From: AC-43 sp963728855 | Lineage (GTDB): Bacteria; Actinomycetota; Actinomycetes; Mycobacteriales; Micromonosporaceae | Direction: 5' to 3' | Length of the DNA: 64,000 bases | NCBI GenBank assembly: GCA_963728855.1 | Contig: CAVSLN010000004.1 | Location: 186,001 to 250,000, forward strand | Part shown: positions 60,996 through 64,000 of the stretch, in pieces | How the letters are laid out: each line of letters opens with the position of its first letter | Numbering within the stretch: the first letter of the stretch is position 1 | The notes under the pieces: generated by a model | Database searches by the model: none | What the model saw: only the letters and a program-made list of their open reading frames with translations | Told to the model about the DNA's origin: nothing | Translations under genes and position numbers: made by a program

Positions 60996-62735
60996 TCAGG
61001 TGATGGTCCATTGCTGGTTGGCGCTGGCGTTGCAGTCCCAGATGATGAGCTGGGTGCCGTTGGCCGTGTTGCCGGCGGGGTCGTCGAGGCAGCGGCCGGA
61101 CTGCGGGTTGAGCAGGGCACCGTTGGACTGTGCCCGCCACGTCTGGGCGCCGGTACCGTTGCAGTCCCAGAGTTGGACCGGGGTGCCGTTGGCGGTGCCG
61201 CCGTAGGTGACGTCCAGGCATTTGCCGAGTGCCCGCAGGGATCCGTCACCGGCGGCGGTCCACTGTTGGGCGGCGGTGCCGTTGCAGTCGTAGAGCTGTA
61301 CCGGGGTGCCGTTGGCGCTGTTGGCCGCGCGTACGTCGACGCACTTGCCGGCGATACCGGTGATGGGGCCGGGGGGAAGGTGCCATTGCTGGGCAGCGGT
61401 GCCGTTGCAGTCCCAGATGATGAGCTGGGTGCCGTTGGCCGTGTTGCTGTTGGGGTCGTCGAGGCAGCGGCCGGACTGCGGGTTGAGCAGGGCACCGTTG
61501 GACTGTGCCCGCCACGTCTGGGCGCCGGTACCGTTGCAGTCCCAGAGCTGGACCGGGGTGCCGTTGGCGGTGCCGCCGTAGGTGACGTCCAGGCATTTGC
61601 CGAGTGCCCGCAGGGATCCGTCACCGGCGGCGGTCCACTGTTGGGCGGCGGTGCCGTTGCAGTCGTAGAGCTGTACCGGGGTGCCGTTGGCGCTGTTGGC
61701 CGCGCGTACGTCGACGCACTTGCCGGCGATACCGGTGATCGCGGACCCGGACGGCGGCGGGCCGCCGCCTTGGGTGGTGTACGCCGCGACGTAGTCCACG
61801 AGCATCGGTACGCCCGACTGGGTGGCACCGGTGGGGCCACCACCGAAAGCGGCCGGGAACGAGCCGCCGATCGCCACATTGAGGATCATGAAGAAGCCAT
61901 GGTGAGTGGCGTTGTTCCAGGTGGTCGCGTCGACCTGGTTGGCGTTGACACTGAAGATCTGGTTGCCGTCGAGGTACCACCGGATCTGCTCGGGGGAGAC
62001 GCCGCGGTCGTACTCCATGGCGTAGGTGTGGAAGCCGGTCTGGCAGCCACCGCAGGCGCGCTGCCCGCTACCCAGTCCGGTGTACTCGTTGCACGGACCG
62101 CCCGGCGCGACTCCACAGTGGAGGGTGGCGAACTCGGAGCTGAGTCCGTTGATGTCCTCCATCATGTCGATCTCGCCGATGCCTGGCCAGTTGGTCGCGC
62201 CCACCGGACGGGCCGGCGCACCCAGCGACCAGAACGCCGGCCAGTAGCCCGCCGCCGCGGCGCCACTCACGTCGGGCTGCTGCAGGGACGCCTCGAAGCG
62301 CAGCTTGCCACCGGCGGGGGCGGCGAAGTCGGTGCGCTGGGTCTCGATCCGGCCGCTGGTCCAGTTGCCGGCCCCGTCCCGGATCGGCTTGATGGCCAGG
62401 TTGCCGCCGCCATCCTGGTACACATTCTGGGTACTGTTGGTCATCGTTTCGATCTCGCCGGTGCCCCAGTTCGCTGCGCCGCCGGGGTAGCTGGTACCGA
62501 GGTCGTAGAGCCAGTCGGCAGTGTTCACGCCGGTGCCGGCCGGGCCGTTGAAGTCGTCGGCGAACACCTGGGTCCAGCCGGACGGTGTCGGCGGAACCGA
62601 CGCGCCCGCCTCTGGTAAGGCGGCTATCGAAGCGGCCAGCATGGCGAGCACGGCCACACCGGCGAGGACCAGCCGTCGCCCGCCGGTACGCCGCCCGGGT
62701 GCCGCGGCGGCCGCCCGGATCTGGTGGAAAGTCAT
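60996..62735 (-). CDS. Secreted GH16 beta-1,3-glucanase-like enzyme with tandem ricin-type domains
   Basis: A 579-residue exported enzyme. Signal peptide about 1-45. GH16 catalytic domain about 50-322, with the ExDxxE signature Glu188, Asp190, Glu193 (GIGEIDMMEDINGL), plus TGEIETMTNSTQNVYQDGGG and HTYAMEYDRGVSPEQIRWYL typical of laminarinases. After a Gly/Pro linker two ricin B-type trefoils (about 333-455 and 458-579) repeat ITGIAGKCVDVRAANSANGT, PVQLYDCNGTAAQQWTAAGD and NPQSGRCLDD almost word for word. It cleaves internal beta-1,3 (or mixed) glucan bonds. ATG 62735 is preferred; ATG 62756 is seven codons upstream. It is preceded by a canonical promoter and the same operator as the GH64 gene. 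Confidence 0.9.
   Translation of the reverse strand: MTFHQIRAAAAAPGRRTGGRRLVLAGVAVLAMLAASIAALPEAGASVPPTPSGWTQVFADDFNGPAGTGVNTADWLYDLGTSYPGGAANWGTGEIETMTNSTQNVYQDGGGNLAIKPIRDGAGNWTSGRIETQRTDFAAPAGGKLRFEASLQQPDVSGAAAAGYWPAFWSLGAPARPVGATNWPGIGEIDMMEDINGLSSEFATLHCGVAPGGPCNEYTGLGSGQRACGGCQTGFHTYAMEYDRGVSPEQIRWYLDGNQIFSVNANQVDATTWNNATHHGFFMILNVAIGGSFPAAFGGGPTGATQSGVPMLVDYVAAYTTQGGGPPPSGSAITGIAGKCVDVRAANSANGTPVQLYDCNGTAAQQWTAAGDGSLRALGKCLDVTYGGTANGTPVQLWDCNGTGAQTWRAQSNGALLNPQSGRCLDDPNSNTANGTQLIIWDCNGTAAQQWHLPPGPITGIAGKCVDVRAANSANGTPVQLYDCNGTAAQQWTAAGDGSLRALGKCLDVTYGGTANGTPVQLWDCNGTGAQTWRAQSNGALLNPQSGRCLDDPAGNTANGTQLIIWDCNASANQQWTIT
61029..61740 (-). repeat. Near-identical 375-bp tandem duplication inside the GH16 gene
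   Basis: Bases about 61029-61365 and 61404-61740 are nearly identical at the DNA level, period 375 bp (125 codons), one ricin domain each. The low divergence implies a recent in-frame duplication or gene conversion. Confidence 0.9.
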
Positions 62736-62866
62736 CACAGCATCTGCCTCTCTCATGGGTCGGCGAATCGCCACAGACTGGCCGGCGGCCACCGGCGACA
62801 ACGAAGCGCGGTACGGAGATGGGTGGGGCGCCGTGGGTGTGCCAGACGCCCCGGGGGGACGGAACA

Positions 62867-62882
62867 GAGAGCGCTCTCCCAG
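62867..62882 (-). promoter_or_regulatory. LacI-type operator, copy 2 (beta-glucan regulon)
   Basis: On the minus strand TGGGAGAGCGCTCTCT, identical over 16 bp to the box before the GH64 gene. It starts two bases after the -10 element of the GH16 promoter, where a repressor would block initiation. Confidence 0.85.
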
Positions 62883-62884
62883 AT

Positions 62885-62913
62885 GGTTACCTACTGGAAA
62901 GAAACTTGTCAAT
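62885..62913 (-). promoter_or_regulatory. Sigma-70-like promoter of the GH16 gene
   Basis: On the minus strand, TTGACA (62913-62908), a 17-base spacer and TAACCA (62890-62885). This is a strong consensus for a high-GC actinomycete. It gives a leader of about 140 bases before the GH16 start. Confidence 0.75.
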
Positions 62914-63202
62914 ACTGAGAAAGATAGTTGTCGATAATTGGCGTTGGTCGCGCGGGATCGCCCGGTAGCGGCCGCAGCCCGACCTCGATCGAGCGACGGC
63001 TGGTTTGGTCGGCGGGTCGGCGGGTAGGTGGCGCGGGTCGGCGGTTGCCGGCGTCGGGGGCGGGTAGTGCCGGGTCGCCCGTTCGCCGACCGGCGGGAAG
63101 TGGGGAGTGTTCCTGGACTGCCGGCTGCGTCAGTTCCCGAGTCGTGCGGGCGTGGTCGCGAGGCGGTACCGGAGGCACATTCAGCAACGGAAGGACTGAC
63201 GG
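62914..63202. other. Intergenic between divergent GH16 and DUF2267 genes
   Basis: About 290 bases beyond the GH16 promoter. The AT-rich part (GAAAGATAGTTGTCGATAATT) merges with the GH16 promoter. The remaining GC-rich part shows no gene and should carry the promoter of the DUF2267 gene. Confidence 0.4.
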
Positions 63203-63631
63203 ATGGGTGAGACCGGACTCTCCTCCTTTGACGCGACGGTGGAGAAGACCAACCACATCCTGCACGACATAGAGCGGGCCTACGGGTGGCCGAAGGACCG
63301 CCGCAACCAGTCGTACGCCGCGCTGCGCGGAATCCTGCACGCACTGCGGGACCGGCTGACCGTGGACGTCACCGCGAAGCTGGCCGCGCAGCTGCCCATG
63401 CTCGTACGCGGCATCTACTACGACGGCTGGGACCCCAGCGCGGTACCGGTGAAGATGAACCGGGAGGACTTCCTCGCCCGGGTGCGCCGGGACTTCCCGT
63501 ACACGATCGAGGGAGACATACCTCAGTTGGTGGACACCGTGCTGCAAAGCCTGCGCCAGCACATCACCCAGGGGGAGTGGGATGACATGAAGGGCACCCT
63601 CCCGAAGGACCTCGCCACCAGCCTGCCATGA
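63203..63631 (+). CDS. DUF2267 family protein
   Basis: A 142-residue helical protein. FDATVEKTNHILHDIERAYG, AALRGILHALRDRLTVDVTA, KLAAQLPMLVRGIYYDGWDP, REDFLARVRRDFPYTIEGDI and HITQGEWDDMKGTLPKDLAT make up the complete DUF2267 domain. Members are small cytoplasmic proteins, common in actinobacteria and often near CBS-domain or stress genes; function unknown. Start ATG 63203 after GGAAGGA. Monocistronic. Confidence 0.9.
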   Translation: MGETGLSSFDATVEKTNHILHDIERAYGWPKDRRNQSYAALRGILHALRDRLTVDVTAKLAAQLPMLVRGIYYDGWDPSAVPVKMNREDFLARVRRDFPYTIEGDIPQLVDTVLQSLRQHITQGEWDDMKGTLPKDLATSLP

Positions 63632-64000
63632 GCCCACCGCCTGGTGGTGCCTACCAGAGTCACCGGTAGCTCAGCCAGTTCCCTCCCGGTGCTCCCGGCC
63701 CTCGCGTTCGGTCTTGGGTCGGCCGTGGTCGCGTTCGGTCGAGGATGTTCCGGTCGCGACCCGTCCGCGTCGTCGACTCGACGACCGTTCCGGCGTCGAA
63801 CCCTGCCGGCCGGGTGCGCCGCTGCCAGCGTGCCGGCCCGCGCGTGCCGACTCGCTCTTGCTCTCGTGCTTCCCCGTGTGGCTGCTCAGGTGATTTTCTA
63901 CCCCGCCCGCGCGCCGGTATTCGATGCTCAACCAGGCACGCCGTCACGTTACTCGTCCGGCACGTCGACTGGCCCGGCCATCCTGCGAATTGATTGGCCA
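63632..64000. other. Intergenic to window edge, nothing recognised
   Basis: About 370 bases. Short Arg/Pro-rich frames on both strands do not look like genes. A 16-mer at 63942-63957 repeats one at 56582-56597. Confidence 0.35.

Noticed and set aside
61029..61740. Possible CRISPR or mobile repeat
   Set aside because: It is an in-frame protein-domain duplication.
61011..62618. A 535-codon plus-strand frame opposite the GH16 gene
   Set aside because: Repeats Ala/Val/Gly words that follow the duplicated ricin DNA; no start signal; the opposite strand has a clear enzyme.

Overview
The window is high-GC DNA with GTG starts, Shine-Dalgarno (AGGAGG-like) sites and long antisense open frames, typical of a filamentous actinomycete. 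The mix of CBM32 and ricin-type lectin secreted hydrolases, SenX3/RegX3-type phosphate control, an AfsR/SARP-type tail and IS200/IS605 elements fits Micromonosporaceae or a close relative. That placement is inference; no rRNA or tRNA gene was seen.

Layout. 1-8.1 kb: a membrane protein cut by the window edge, IS relics (IS5, IS6 joined to an IS481/IS3-type tail), an LtrA-like protein, an atypical CorA-like membrane protein of lower GC, a secreted GH105-type hydrolase and an NmrA-type reductase. 8.1-13 kb: gene debris, including a copy of the phoU 3' end, then an SCP2-domain gene translationally coupled to an amylo-alpha-1,6-glucosidase and followed by a decayed GH13 gene. 13-21.3 kb: an N-truncated HETGH metallopeptidase, a transglutaminase, a flavin-binding PPOX protein, a CapA-type protein, a lipoprotein, a relic of a second debranching-enzyme gene and a DUF4331 gene. 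21.5-23.6 kb: AfsR/SARP tail fragment, RegX3-like regulator and divergent phoU, with no sensor kinase between them.

24-29 kb is a metal/corrinoid block. It holds a YcnI-type copper protein, a leaderless BtuF-like metal receptor, a 2Fe-2S ferredoxin-like protein and cbtB-cbtA-fhuF-like genes. Two divergent cobalamin riboswitches sit back to back between the last two transcription units, so both should be expressed when B12 is low. 29-33 kb: a CapA protein of unusually low GC, a GH5 enzyme with a ricin-type lectin domain and a methyltransferase. 33.3-35 kb: an apparently intact IS200/IS605 element with divergent tnpA and tnpB. 35-41.5 kb: a TetR gene with tandem palindromes, a thiolase/SDR fusion relic, an acyl-CoA dehydrogenase, a second TetR divergent from an SDR across a perfect 14-bp inverted repeat, and an alpha/beta hydrolase divergent from an ArsR-like regulator.

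42-64 kb carries secreted and exported proteins: CBM32-DUF1996-CBM32, a phosphoesterase/endonuclease-like operon, a laccase-like multicopper oxidase, a frameshifted CBM32-CBM32-GH64 gene and a GH16 gene with two near-identical ricin domains. Housekeeping and redox genes are interspersed: RecD2-like helicase, XRE regulator, quinone-oxidoreductase-like protein and a thioredoxin-reductase-like/methyltransferase fusion. The GH64 and GH16 genes share an identical 16-bp operator (56641-56656 and 62867-62882) next to their promoters, which suggests one repressor controls a beta-1,3-glucan degradation regulon. A second hairpin-bounded TnpB element (50048-51549) is frameshifted.

Overall this looks like an accessory chromosomal region rich in polysaccharide-degradation genes and gene remnants. 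I saw no convincing CRISPR array, prophage or biosynthetic gene cluster.
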